Positions 8,793-20,229 of a DNA stretch of 64,000 nt are shown one piece after another (within the stretch, counting starts at the first letter, position 1; the number at the start of each line of letters is the position of its first letter). The stretch lies in assembly GCA_027422505.1 (NCBI GenBank), contig JAPQWV010000127.1, positions 372,001 through 436,000 of the forward strand, written 5' to 3'. The stretch comes from Craterostigma plantagineum. Its lineage: Eukaryota > Streptophyta > Magnoliopsida > Lamiales > Linderniaceae. The notes under the pieces were generated by a model. The model did no database searches, was not told the origin of the DNA, and saw nothing but the letters and a program-made list of their open reading frames with translations. A program made the position numbers and the translations under genes.

Positions 8793-11165
8793 CTAAAGCG
8801 GCTGCTGCATAGTGACAACTATAGGACTCCTCACTACATGCTTCCCATCGGACCACTCTATCGAGCCACTCCTAGTCAACGAACCGCCCGGCTCGAGCCT
8901 CACGGCCTCCCCTCGAACCCTAACCAAGAAGTTCAGCTTCTGACCCACCCTACGAAAAACCAATGCCTCGGGCCTAACCGTGACCCTCATCCCAGCCGGA
9001 GGCTTGATCCTAACCCTATAGACCGAGCCTGCCTCACCCACGTTAGTCACCGTTCGTATAAAATGGGTCGACAGCTTAGTTTTACCGTACTGCTGAAACA
9101 CGGCGGTCAGCGTTGGATAGTTCAAATTACCAATATGCCCCGCCCTCTTAGCCCTAGCACAGTCGAAGGCCGACCTCCTAGCCACCGACCGGATGTTCTT
9201 CAGAGTGTAGTTCGAATTGCATAGGAAATCGACGTAGTCGTACAGGCCCACGTCGTAGACGAGCCCGGGGTCCATGGCCCGTTGCGGGTCCACGTGGCCC
9301 GCGCCAAAGTCCATGGCGGTCGACGAGTTCCCCGTCGCCTCGTCGACCATCGTCGAGCCGCCGCCGCCGCGGACCGCTGTGGTGTATGCGGTGGTCATCA
9401 GCGCGGACCGTATGGCTCCTGGGCTCCACTCGGGGTGAGCCGCCTTGAGCAGGGCGGCTAAACCCGAGACGTGCGGGCAGGCCATCGACGTGCCCGACAG
9501 GATGTTGAAGTCGGTCCGCCGCTTGTCCGAGGCGAGCCCGCTCGGGCCCACGTTGTCGGGCCATGAGGCGAGTATGTTGAGGCCCGGAGCGATTAGGTCG
9601 GGCTTTAGGATCTCGGGCGTCACCGGGTTTGGCCCGCGTGCCGAGAAGGAGGCGACGATCGGGGCGGGGGTGACGTTTACGCGGGTCCCGCGGAAGATGA
9701 TAGTGGCGGTCGAGCTGCTGCCCGAGGGCCTGCCCGAGATGTATCTTTTGATTTCGGAGCCGCCCGAGGCGCCCACGGCGGTGGCGGGCAGGAGGTGGCA
9801 GTCGGCCACTAAGCCCTCGCCGTCGAAGGCTCCGTTAGCCAGAATCATCCCTATTCCGCCGGCCTTTTTGACCACTTCGCCCTTGGCTGCCCGGGAATTG
9901 GTCCCTCGGTCGCAAAGTACGATTTTGCCCCTGACCAATTTCGGGTCTAACGAGCCTTCCAAGCAGAGGGAGGAAGAGTAGCCGTCGCTGCCCACGCTGC
10001 CCGCGTAGATCAATGGGTACTGCTTGTCTTTTGACAGGGTCGGCCCGCCGTAGACGCTCGACCCGCGAACGACCCGCCCGTTTCCCAGCTTTACGTCGGC
10101 GGGGAAGTCTCTGTCGATGGTTCCGGCGCCTACTGTGGTGACCCACGGAGCCACGTTGGTGACCGTCAGGCCGCCGGGGCCGCCGTTTCCGGCGGAGGCT
10201 GAGACGAAGATTCCGGCCTCCATGGCCCCGAAAGCTCCTATGGCTATGGAGTCGAGGTGGTAGGGGACGACGACTCCTCCCACGCTGAGGGAGATGACGT
10301 CGACGCCGTCGGCGACGGCCGCGTCGAAGGCGGCGAGTATGTCTGAGTCGTAGCATCCGGCGAGCCAGCAGACCTTGTAGGCGGCGAGCCTGGCCTTTGG
10401 GGCCATCCCAGCCGCGACGCCGCGGGCGTATCCTAGGGTTGAGGCGGGGAATACGTACCTGCCAGCGGCGATCGACGCCGTGTGGGTCCCATGTCCGTCG
10501 GAGTCCCTCGGCGACCGCGATTCCGCCGTCTCGTTCATCTTTCCGTTGGTCGCCTCGTAGCCGGCGGAGAAGTGCCGCGCGCCGATCAGCTTGCGATTGC
10601 ATGGGAAATTACCGCAGTGCCCCTTCCACTTGGAGGGGATGGGCCCTAAATCCTTGTCGTTGAAGCTCTCTCTCTCCGGCCATATACCCGTGTCGATTAC
10701 GCCGATGACGAGATCCGACCCGAAGTCCGACTCCTTTAGAAGCCCGGCGACGCTGTCGCCCGTCTTCAGACCGAGGAACTGAGGAGAGCGCGTGGTGTGC
10801 ACGTGCCTGACCTGTTCGGGTATGATGGAGACCACCCACGGGAATGTCTCGAGCTCGGCGGCTTCAGCCGCCGATAGCTTCGCCGAGAATCCGTGGAAAA
10901 CGGCGTCGTAGGAGTGAATTACGGCGGCGGCGTTCCTCCGACCCGTTCCTCCCTCGGAGACGAAGGATGAAAGGGACGATTCGTACCAGTGGGTGTGCGT
11001 GGGGAAGATCGAAGGCTTGGCGTCTCTGTCGACGCTGACTATGAAGGTCTGCTTTTGCTGGGAAGAAGAAGATGTAAGGAGAAGATTCAGATTGAAGAAG
11101 AAGATTAGGAGATTTGTGGTGGTTGAAAGTATCGCCATTGAAGATGTGGCTTTGGATTCATTCAT
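8793..11165 (-). CDS. SBT1.5: Subtilisin-like serine protease, SBT1.5-like
   Basis: This is an intronless minus-strand gene of 790 codons. A second in-frame ATG at codon 10 leads directly into the hydrophobic signal peptide and may be the true start. Domains in order are a signal peptide (about 10-35), an I9 inhibitor prodomain (about 40-125), and a peptidase S8 domain with Asp158 (DTGIW), His225 (DGHGTH), oxyanion Asn327 and Ser560 (GTSMACPHVSG). A protease-associated domain is inserted at about 380-475, and a C-terminal fibronectin-III-like domain covers about 685-790. All catalytic residues are present and the length is normal for plant S8A subtilases. The enzyme should be secreted, self-processed and act in the cell wall; substrates are unknown. 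The PA-domain region (SSSLCLEGSLDP, KIVLCDRG) reads closest to Arabidopsis SBT1.5. High exon GC creates long antisense frames that are not genes. Confidence 0.9.
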   Translation of the reverse strand: MNESKATSSMAILSTTTNLLIFFFNLNLLLTSSSSQQKQTFIVSVDRDAKPSIFPTHTHWYESSLSSFVSEGGTGRRNAAAVIHSYDAVFHGFSAKLSAAEAAELETFPWVVSIIPEQVRHVHTTRSPQFLGLKTGDSVAGLLKESDFGSDLVIGVIDTGIWPERESFNDKDLGPIPSKWKGHCGNFPCNRKLIGARHFSAGYEATNGKMNETAESRSPRDSDGHGTHTASIAAGRYVFPASTLGYARGVAAGMAPKARLAAYKVCWLAGCYDSDILAAFDAAVADGVDVISLSVGGVVVPYHLDSIAIGAFGAMEAGIFVSASAGNGGPGGLTVTNVAPWVTTVGAGTIDRDFPADVKLGNGRVVRGSSVYGGPTLSKDKQYPLIYAGSVGSDGYSSSLCLEGSLDPKLVRGKIVLCDRGTNSRAAKGEVVKKAGGIGMILANGAFDGEGLVADCHLLPATAVGASGGSEIKRYISGRPSGSSSTATIIFRGTRVNVTPAPIVASFSARGPNPVTPEILKPDLIAPGLNILASWPDNVGPSGLASDKRRTDFNILSGTSMACPHVSGLAALLKAAHPEWSPGAIRSALMTTAYTTAVRGGGGSTMVDEATGNSSTAMDFGAGHVDPQRAMDPGLVYDVGLYDYVDFLCNSNYTLKNIRSVARRSAFDCARAKRAGHIGNLNYPTLTAVFQQYGKTKLSTHFIRTVTNVGEAGSVYRVRIKPPAGMRVTVRPEALVFRRVGQKLNFLVRVRGEAVRLEPGGSLTRSGSIEWSDGKHVVRSPIVVTMQQPL

Positions 11166-12510
11166 GTGCCCATTTGCTCGTGTTTATTGTTTGTGTCCGT
11201 GTGTGGGCAGTGCAGTAGTGGTGAGCTGTAAGAAAGAGAGAAAAAAAAGAGAGATACATATGTGTTGTACTGTAATGATGGAGATTGATGTCTTAACTCA
11301 TTGAGACTTCTTTGGGATTTTTCATTGTTGATCGAAATTTATTTCTTATTTTCAGTAACAACGATAATGATGGCCGATTTCAAATTAGTAAAAAAGTGGG
11401 GAACATTTCTCTGATTTTCCATCATTTCATACAATAATAACAATGGAAAGGACAAACATAACCATCCTCCTTTTTTCACCACAGTCAAAGCTATATTAAT
11501 TTATGACTAGTTTTCCAACATGGAATCTCTCGCCTTTTAACACATTTTAATACATAATTAAAACGATCAATGCTCAATATGTTATACACGTATTGAAGTT
11601 TTTGGTTAATATATGATTTTCAATTAGCTTCTTGATTGTTCAAATTAAAAGTTGTAATTTTGTGCTATTTATCATTACAATTTAAAGTAGGAAAGAACGT
11701 GGCCTTCAATTTCAAATAGAAACTCATCATCATGATGAAGTGACATGCATAATATAAAGTGGTATCTAAAGTTTTAAATTCAAGCCATAACTTTTACAAT
11801 GATTATTAGTTGCCACTTTAGTAGGTAAAAAATTTAATTGTTTGTCATAATATTTTTTATCAATAATATGATCGAGTTAAATGTGCATATGATCTGTATT
11901 ATCTGGGCTGGGCCTGGCTTAAAGTCAGGTTCACGTGTGATCAATGTACTACTACTTAAAATGTAATTAATAACTGAATTTCTAGTGAAACCATGTTATT
12001 GACTATTGAGACACACGAGTATTGAGGAGAATTGAGAAGACTAAGATCGACACTCAGACCTATTATTATCATTAAAGACACCACTTATTAGCTTTTTAAC
12101 AATACGTGTACCCAAAGACAAGATAATATTTATGGGAAAAAGCGTTCATCGAGTTTGAACCCCAATAATTTTGTGCGTGTACAATGATGACTACGTCGTT
12201 ATTAAGATACAAATCTGATTGTAAGCATATATATTAAGATACGCCATGATTAAATTTTGGGGATTTCACATAAAAATACCCATTAATATAAAAATTAGCA
12301 AATCAGTACTCTGTCAGTATTTTTTTATATGCAGATACCTGTCATAATAAATTTTTTGGACATTGGTACCTCCCGCCGCAAGGTACATCATATCACACAT
12401 TTAGACCATAGAGAAACGTATTGTGGTACGTAATACAGCTAAAAATGGTACCACCATATAGCTTGCCGCAAGGTACCGTATGGAACATATATAGCTACCA
12501 TATATTATAT
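11166..12510. other. Intergenic spacer ending at the retrotransposon array
   Basis: AT-rich DNA without a credible gene. It should hold the SBT1.5 promoter at its left. The last 150 bp contain several GGTACC/GTACC words, and the segment 12258-12370 resembles the reverse complement of 39290-39370 on the other side of the array. The array may therefore sit inside an older decayed inverted-repeat element. Confidence 0.5.
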
Positions 12511-12515
12511 GGGTA
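12511..12515. repeat. Left target-site duplication of the array (GGGTA)
   Basis: GGGTA immediately precedes the first LTR base (TG...) and is repeated after the last LTR base (...CA) at 39204-39208. Five bases is the usual duplication for LTR retrotransposon integrase. Confidence 0.9.
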
Positions 12516-13532
12516 TGACACGCTCAAATTCTAGCAAGTGTACTAGGTCGTGCAAGTAGTATAAAACGGACAAAGTCCGAGTATCGATCCACGAAGACAG
12601 CTCGATTAATTCTAAGAAAATATTCCTAATTCTAGTTTAAACTAACGGAATTTTTATAGTTTTGATGATTTGATAAAAGCGATAAAAGACGCAAATAATA
12701 AAATAAACGCAAATAAAATAAATGAGGATAGAGCAATTAACGACGACGTGATTAAGACACATGCTCGGCACAAATTACTCCTATGTCTTCATGCAATATC
12801 ATCTATCTAATCAACATGAATCAAGTCAAGGTAGAATTTCCTAACATACGTGCTACTCGTTTGTCCCGCAATAGCAACCCTACGTAAATAGAGAACCAAT
12901 CAACTATATGTCTATATGACTGTAGTTCCTATACGTGCCTTCGATCTTCGTGAAATTCCCCGAGTTTAGACGCTTTCGGCGCCTAAGGTCTCGGAAACCA
13001 CACATACGAAACCGAATTCCATCTCTGGTCGGTTTTACGTAGTGGTATTCAATGTTTTGTTCTAATCGGTCTAATCACTTAGTCCGTCTCATAAACCAAT
13101 CAATAATCATACGCATGGAGGCCAATCACACGTACGCATATGAAGCACAAACAAAGAATACGTAACTCAAATCATGTGCTTAAATAAAATAATAATTGCA
13201 TTAATACGTAGTCATAATCCGACCTAACATGGTCTAAATCACAAAAGAAATTAAGCTAACATGGGAATAAACGAAATCAACAATGAATCGAAAGAAAACA
13301 TTGTTGAAAACGAGGTAATAAAAGTATAGAATTCGCCCCTCACGATGCTCGAGTCGTCACGTATCGCCGCGGCGTCTTCCGTCGTGAGAACGACGGAGAA
13401 ACGCCTTGGAGACCCTCGGGATCGCTCTTAGCTTTCTCTAGTCTTCTTTGCCGTCAAGAGTCTTCTCCTCCCAGCCGAAATAATTCGCAGCGCTCGGCTC
13501 TCTTTCTTTTATTCGCTGCGCCAAGCTATCTC
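12516..13532 (-). repeat. LTR a, truncated (R-U5-like, 1017 bp)
   Basis: Collinear with the first 1017 bp (plus-strand left) of the full LTR, then breaks at GCTATCTC and continues into the zinc-knuckle segment. The missing 487 bp are the U3 end, including the only evident TATA box. It is the leftmost LTR and abuts the GGGTA duplication. It shares a diagnostic T (CTCCTATGTC) with the other truncated copies. Confidence 0.88.
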
Positions 13533-13868
13533 CCAATCGGCTTTTTCTTTTTGGGGCGGATCAATCTGTTGTTGGGCATATTTCTGAATTAATGGTTGCT
13601 CGTACGACCCTGCCATCTTCTCGAGCGCTATCTCCCAAGCGGCCTTTTCTTTTTGAGGTGGAGTAAAGTAATCATGCGAGGGAGAAGGTGAATAGTTGCC
13701 AATGTAAGAGTAGCAATTCTCCCCTCGTCCATCATACCACAATCGTGGAGGCTCGTAACGATTATACTTGCATTCACTAGTGAGATGTCGGCATCCGCAA
13801 AAGTCGCACTCCAGTTCATCATCGCATGTCGCATAGGTCTCGGGAGAATATTGCGAGTATCGCTGCAT
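13509..13868 (-). CDS. 119-aa zinc-knuckle ORF (gag fragment), copy 1
   Basis: An ATG frame of 119 codons on the minus strand, about 165 bp downstream of the primer-binding site. Residues about 22-34 form a zinc knuckle, C-x2-C-x3-H-x4-C (CDFCGCRHLTSEC), one residue shorter than the usual CCHC spacing. Then come Tyr/Ser/Pro-rich sequence and two copies of the motif PPQKEKA(A/D)WEIA, which also occurs once in the 819-codon gag as PPPKQKADWEIA. The last eight codons lie in LTR sequence because the frame is fused to the truncated LTR. In ordinary Athila gag proteins such a knuckle sits upstream of this region; the large gag here lacks one. It may be a leftover fragment or a small nucleic-acid-binding protein. 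Confidence 0.6.
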   Translation of the reverse strand: MQRYSQYSPETYATCDDELECDFCGCRHLTSECKYNRYEPPRLWYDGRGENCYSYIGNYSPSPSHDYFTPPQKEKAAWEIALEKMAGSYEQPLIQKYAQQQIDPPQKEKADWEIAWRSE

Positions 13869-14055
13869 CCCTTATCCCACAAAAACAAACGAGAAAGATG
13901 AGAGTATCAAAGTATATAAAAATAATAATAGTAATAATAATAATAAGAATAATGATGATAACAATAAAAAAAAAATAACTAAAAGGTCTAAACTAAAACT
14001 TAGAATAACTCCTAGGACTAATATACCGCTGTCCCCGGCAACGGCGCCAAAAACT
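13533..14055 (-). mobile_element. Knuckle-ORF internal segment X, copy 1
   Basis: A 523-bp internal region between truncated LTR a and full LTR b. In element orientation it holds the primer-binding site, an A/AAT-rich leader and the 119-codon ORF, then fuses into LTR sequence. Its leader aligns with the gag-type leader near the primer-binding site but is clearly diverged, so the two internal types come from different element lineages that share LTRs. Confidence 0.8.
14032..14049 (-). other. Primer-binding site, tRNA-Asp type
   Basis: The minus strand reads TGGCGCCGTTGCCGGGGA, complementary to the 3' end of plant tRNA-Asp including CCA. It lies six bases from the LTR end, and is where minus-strand DNA synthesis would be primed. 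Confidence 0.88.
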
Positions 14056-15559
14056 TGACACGCTCGAATACTAGCAAGTGTACTAGGTCGTGCAAGTAGT
14101 ATAAAACGGACGAAGTCCGAGTATCGATCCACGAAGACAGCTCGATTAATTCTAAGAAAATATTCCTAATTCTAGTTTAAACTAACGGAATTTTTATAGT
14201 TTTGATGATTTGATAAAAGCGATAAAAGACGCAAATAATAAAATAAACGCAAATAAAATAAATGAGGATAGAGCAATTAACGACGACGTGATTAAGACAC
14301 ATGCTCGGCACAAATTACTCCTACGTCTTCATGCAATATCATCTATCTAATCAACATGAATCAAGTCAAGGTAGAATTTCCTAACATACGTGCTACTCGT
14401 TTGTCCCGCAATAGCAACCCTACGTAAATAGAGAACCAATCAACTATATGTCTATATGACTGTAGTTCCTATACGTGCCTTCGATCTTCGTGAAATTCCC
14501 CGAGTTTAGACGCTTTCGGCGCCTAAGGTCTCGGAAACCACACATACGAAACCGAATTCCATCTCTGGTCGGTTTTACGTAGTGGTATTCAATGTTTTGT
14601 TCTAATCGGTCTAATCACTTAGTCCGTCTCATAAACCAATCAATAATCATACGCATGGAGGCCAATCACACGTACGCATATGAAGCACAAACAAAGAATA
14701 CGTAACTCAAATCATGTGCTTAAATAAAATAATAATTGCATTAATACGTAGTCATAATCCGACCTAACATGGTCTAAATCACAAAAGAAATTAAGCTAAC
14801 ATGGGAATAAACGAAATCAACAATGAATCGAAAGAAAACATTGTTGAAAACGAGGTAATAAAAGTATAGAATTCGCCCCTCACGATGCTCGAGTCGTCAC
14901 GTATCGCCGCGGCGTCTTCCGTCGTGAGAACGACGGAGAAACGCCTTGGAGACCCTCGGGATCGCTCTTAGCTTTCTCTAGTCTTCTTTGCCGTCAAGAG
15001 TCTTCTCCTCCCAGCCGAAATAATTCGCAGCGCTCGGCTCTCTTTCTTTTATTCGCTGCGCCAAGCTATCTCGTTCTTTGTATTCGCTCGAGGCTCTTTA
15101 TAGGAAAAGCCTCCATATCTTTTCGCATATTTGAATATTTATATTCAAGATTTCAATCAGAGATGAAAATAGTTGATTGGACCTTTTCTTCCTCCAAATT
15201 CGTCCATGTAGCATCCGACTAAGTCGCCTCTCTCACGTGAGATAGCTTCAAAAAGCATTCAAATATTTGACTTGGATAGCCTCGAATTGCGTGCGGATTT
15301 ATATCTATAATAAGCTTTCGTGACTTTCCTTTTGTCTCCAACTTGCCTAGCTTCTCTTTAATTATCAAAATAAATTAAATGCATTAGCTAAAAAAATAGA
15401 AACATTAGTAAAATATCTCGCTTACTGCTATTATTATCGAACTAATGCCAAATATGAAATATACCCGTAAATCTTAGAATGTGCAATGATATTTTTATAA
15501 ATAACGACTAATAAAGTGTTTTTACGGGTACAAAATTAATGTATTAGCCTAACTTATCA
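14056..15559 (-). repeat. LTR b, full length (1504 bp)
   Basis: Complete LTR with TG...CA ends. Its left edge carries private substitutions (CGAATAC for CAAATTC, ACGAAG for ACAAAG) absent from other copies. In minus orientation a TATA box (TATAAAG, 15101-15095) predicts a transcript start near 15066-15075. Confidence 0.92.
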
Positions 15560-16171
15560 ACAACCCCCAAACTAGCTTCGATCGTCCTCGATCATAAAAG
15601 CGGATAAAACCAAATCAAGTTAGGATTATAGAACATCAGTCAATAAAATTCTCCCGTTTCATCTCAGAAAACATAAAAGCATATAAAGTCAAGATAATCA
15701 TCAACTAATGAACGATCTAGTCAAGACACGAGGCATGAGGTAATATGTCGCAATCTTATCATAGCATGAAAGACATTTCTAGAATTATACTACGCATCAA
15801 TCCACAACTCTCACAAGGATCGCTCAAGTCACTCGGGGTGTTTTCCAAAGGGATCTGTATAAGGACACTCAGTTCACGACATGAAAAGATATTACTCTAT
15901 GCTTGCAAATATATCACATCATAGTCACATAATAGAAGTCATGCACGAATCGAAGGGTCTTTCATCAAGGGTTGTAATGGGGCTCGGGTTTTAAAAAGGT
16001 GCGTCGTATGGGAAAGTGAGCTAAAAATATCAAACGTGTCAATCATCGAATCGCTCTTCTAACCACTTATTTTGCTCTTCTAACGCCGTGTCTATTTTTC
16101 ACTCGACTCGTCCTTTTTCCTTTTCTAGCTCTTCTCGCTCGCCTCTTTTTTTTTTCACTCTCTCTTTTTTT

Positions 16172-16203
<32 letters not shown>

Positions 16204-16996
16204 CTTTTTTTTTGTTGTTTTTTTTTTTCCGAACCAGCCCCTCCTATCTTTTTTTCGTGCGTCTTATCAAAGGAAGAGGTTTCTAGTTCGCTGCAATGTT
16301 ACGACGAGAGATATATCATAGGACGAGTTCATAACTAACATGCATCGACGATTAGCTCCTTCTCAACCAACAAGCCACTTTTCACGATATCGATGAGCTA
16401 ACACATTGAAATAGGGTCGTATAGGTTAAATTTGAGGCAAAGGCTAAATATCTGGGCTCCAAATCAACAAATAGGTCAAATAAGGTTCAAAGGGGCTCAC
16501 TAGGTGGTAAATACGTAAGGTAGGGAAATATTTAGGCCAATGACTCAATCCTAGTGCCCTTCTCATTTTCGCACATAAAAATCCACATAGCAACCATTGA
16601 CATGCATAACAGAGCAAGTTCGAAAATATTCAGTCCATGCGTGTCACACAAGAATAAACACCGAGCATAATGAGTTGCTCTGAATTAATCTCTGAAGGCT
16701 CAAAAACTCACATATATAGCTGGGTTTGTGCTTCATGATACGCAATATTCTCCTAAGTCAGTCAATGTAGCCAAATAATCATGCTAATATCACGATAATA
16801 CAACATGTAAGACTATCTCACTCAACTCGTTGAATCATATCACGACACGATAAAATTTACAAATTTTCCTCATAGACGGGAGATTTCACAGACGACGTTC
16901 AGATCGCAACTTTCATCAGTTATACCTACTAAAAGACCGAAGCACGTCGATATGTAAGCATATTAAATCTAGCATGTGTCACATCCCGAAAAAACT
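15560..16996 (-). mobile_element. Short coding-less internal segment s, copy 1
   Basis: A 1437-bp segment beginning with the polypurine-type tract (minus strand AGTTTGGGGGTTGT beside the LTR) and matching the 3' untranslated part of the gag-type internal region. It breaks at CATCCC and joins AAAAAACTT directly before the next LTR, so gag and the primer-binding site are deleted. A long interrupted T tract near 16145-16230 varies in length between copies. Short T-tract ORFs here are not genes. Confidence 0.88.
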
Positions 16997-18500
16997 TGAC
17001 ACGCTCAAATTCTAGCAAGTGTACTAGGTCGTGCAAGTAGTATAAAACGGACAAAGTCCGAGTATCGATCCACGAAGACAGCTCGATTAATTCTAAGAAA
17101 ATATTCCTAATTCTAGTTTAAACTAACGGAATTTTTATAGTTTTGATGATTTGATAAAAGCGATAAAAGACGCAAATAATAAAATAAACGCAAATAAAAT
17201 AAATGAGGATAGAGCAATTAACGACGACGTGATTAAGACACATGCTCGGCACAAATTACTCCTACGTCTTCATGCAATATCATCTATCTAATCAACATGA
17301 ATCAAGTCAAGGTAGAATTTCCTAACATACGTGCTACTCGTTTGTCCCGCAATAGCAACCCTACGTAAATAGAGAACCAATCAACTATATGTCTATATGA
17401 CTGTAGTTCCTATACGTGCCTTCGATCTTCGTGAAATTCCCCGAGTTTAGACGCTTTCGGCGCCTAAGGTCTCGGAAACCACACATACGAAACCGAATTC
17501 CATCTCTGGTCGGTTTTACGTAGTGGTATTCAATGTTTTGTTCTAATCGGTCTAATCACTTAGTCCGTCTCATAAACCAATCAATAATCATACGCATGGA
17601 GGCCAATCACACGTACGCATATGAAGCACAAACAAAGAATACGTAACTCAAATCATGTGCTTAAATAAAATAATAATTGCATTAATACGTAGTCATAATC
17701 CGACCTAACATGGTCTAAATCACAAAAGAAATTAAGCTAACATGGGAATAAACGAAATCAACAATGAATCGAAAGAAAACATTGTTGAAAACGAGGTAAT
17801 AAAAGTATAGAATTCGCCCCTCACGATGCTCGAGTCGTCACGTATCGCCGCGGCGTCTTCCGTCGTGAGAACGACGGAGAAACGCCTTGGAGACCCTCGG
17901 GATCGCTCTTAGCTTTCTCTAGTCTTCTTTGCCGTCAAGAGTCTTCTCCTCCCAGCCGAAATAATTCGCAGCGCTCGGCTCTCTTTCTTTTATTCGCTGC
18001 GCCAAGCTATCTCGTTCTTTGTATTCGCTCGAGGCTCTTTATAGGAAAAGCCTCCATATCTTTTCGCATATTTGAATATTTATATTCAAGATTTCAATCA
18101 GAGATGAAAATAGTTGATTGGACCTTTTCTTCCTCCAAATTCGTCCATGTAGCATCCGACTAAGTCGCCTCTCTCACGTGAGATAGCTTCAAAAAGCATT
18201 CAAATATTTGACTTGGATAGCCTCGAATTGCGTGCGGATTTATATCTATAATAAGCTTTCGTGACTTTCCTTTTGTCTCCAACTTGCCTAGCTTCTCTTT
18301 AATTATCAAAATAAATTAAATGCATTAGCTAAAAAAATAGAAACATTAGTAAAATATCTCGCTTACTGCTATTATTATCGAACTAATGCCAAATATGAAA
18401 TATACCCGTAAATCTTAGAATGTGCAATGATATTTTTATAAATAACGACTAATAAAGTGTTTTTACGGGTACAAAATTAATGTATTAGCCTAACTTATCA
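16997..18500 (-). repeat. LTR c, full length (1504 bp)
   Basis: Complete LTR between the first short segment and the first gag segment. It is the 3' LTR of the first gag-bearing unit in minus orientation. It has the majority C (CTCCTACGTC) variant. Confidence 0.92.
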
Positions 18501-20229
18501 ACAACCCCCAAACTAGCTTCGATCGTCCTCGATCATAAAAGCGGATAAAACCAAATCAAGTTAGGATTATAGAACATCAGTCAATAAAATTCTCCCGTTT
18601 CATCTCAGAAAACATAAAAGCATATAAAGTCAAGATAATCATCAACTAATGAACGATCTAGTCAAGACACGAGGCATGAGGTAATATGTCGCAATCTTAT
18701 CATAGCATGAAAGACATTTCTAGAATTATACTACGCATCAATCCACAACTCTCACAAGGATCGCTCAAGTCACTCGGGGTGTTTTCCAAAGGGATCTGTA
18801 TAAGGACACTCAGTTCACGACATGAAAAGATATTACTCTATGCTTGCAAATATATCACATCATAGTCACATAATAGAAGTCATGCACGAATCGAAGGGTC
18901 TTTCATCAAGGGTTGTAATGGGGCTCGGGTTTTAAAAAGGTGCGTCGTATGGGAAAGTGAGCTAAAAATATCAAACGTGTCAATCATCGAATCGCTCTTC
19001 TAACCACTTATTTTGCTCTTCTAACGCCGTGTCTATTTTTCACTCGACTCGTCCTTTTTCCTTTTCTAGCTCTTCTCGCTCGCCTCTTTTTTTTTTTCAC
19101 TCTCTCTTTTTTTTTTCTTTTTTTTTTTTCTTTTTTTTTTTGCTTTTTTTTTTTGCTTTTTTTTTTTCCGAACCAGCCCCTCCTATCTTTTTTTCGTGCG
19201 TCTTATCAAAGGAAGAGGTTTCTAGTTCGCTGCAATGTTACGACGAGAGATATATCATAGGACGAGTTCATAACTAACATGCATCGACGATTAGCTCCTT
19301 CTCAACCAACAAGCCACTTTTCACGATATCGATGAGCTAACACATTGAAATAGGGTCGTATAGGTTAAATTTGAGGCAAAGGCTAAATATCTGGGCTCCA
19401 AATCAACAAATAGGTCAAATAAGGTTCAAAGGGGCTCACTAGGTGGTAAATACGTAAGGTAGGGAAATATTTAGGCCAATGACTCAATCCTAGTGCCCTT
19501 CTCATTTTCGCACATAAAAATCCACATAGCAACCATTGACATGCATAACAGAGCAAGTTCGAAAATATTCAGTCCATGCGTGTCACACAAGAATAAACAC
19601 CGAGCATAATGAGTTGCTCTGAATTAATCTCTGAAGGCTCAAAAACTCACATATATAGCTGGGTTTGTGCTTCATGATACGCAATATTCTCCTAAGTCAG
19701 TCAATGTAGCCAAATAATCATGCTAATATCACGATAATACAACATGTAAGACTATCTCACTCAACTCGTTGAATCATATCACGACACGATAAAATTTACA
19801 AATTTTCCTCATAGACGGGAGATTTCACAGACGACGTTCAGATCGCAACTTTCATCAGTTATACCTACTAAAAGACCGAAGCACGTCGATATGTAAGCAT
19901 ATTAAATCTAGCATGTGTCACATCCCACCCCCAAACTAAATAGCACATTGTCCTCAATGTGTAAAATAAAAGCAAAGAGAGAGTCGAAGTGACACTGCCC
20001 TGAATTTTACGTCGGTCGATGAGAAGGCTTGGTTGATCAGCAGTAAACAAGCACCCCCAAACTGCTTATGATCCTGCGAGAAAACATGACTAGGCGGCAC
20101 CGTGAGAGCGAATTTTTATTAGAAAAAAATGAAACGGCTAATATAAAATAATATATATGCATCGATAGGCCTTGGGTTGCCTCCCAAGAAGCGCTGTTTT
20201 TATAGTCGTTAGCTCGACTCACAAACCGC

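Noticed and set aside
9178..10602. Several ORFs of 75-255 codons on both strands inside the subtilase gene
   Set aside because: They overlap an intact subtilase with all catalytic residues, and are Arg/Pro-rich frames produced by its high GC content.
13628..13888. 86-codon ORF overlapping the knuckle ORF, repeated three times
   Set aside because: It is an alternative frame of the 119-codon ORF with no motif, repeated only because the segment is duplicated.
16088..16321. Phe/Ser-rich ORFs starting MSIFHSTRPFSF in each short or gag segment (also 19029, 26432, 29374, 32312)
   Set aside because: They are translations of long T tracts in the retroelement 3' untranslated region; their length changes with the homopolymer.
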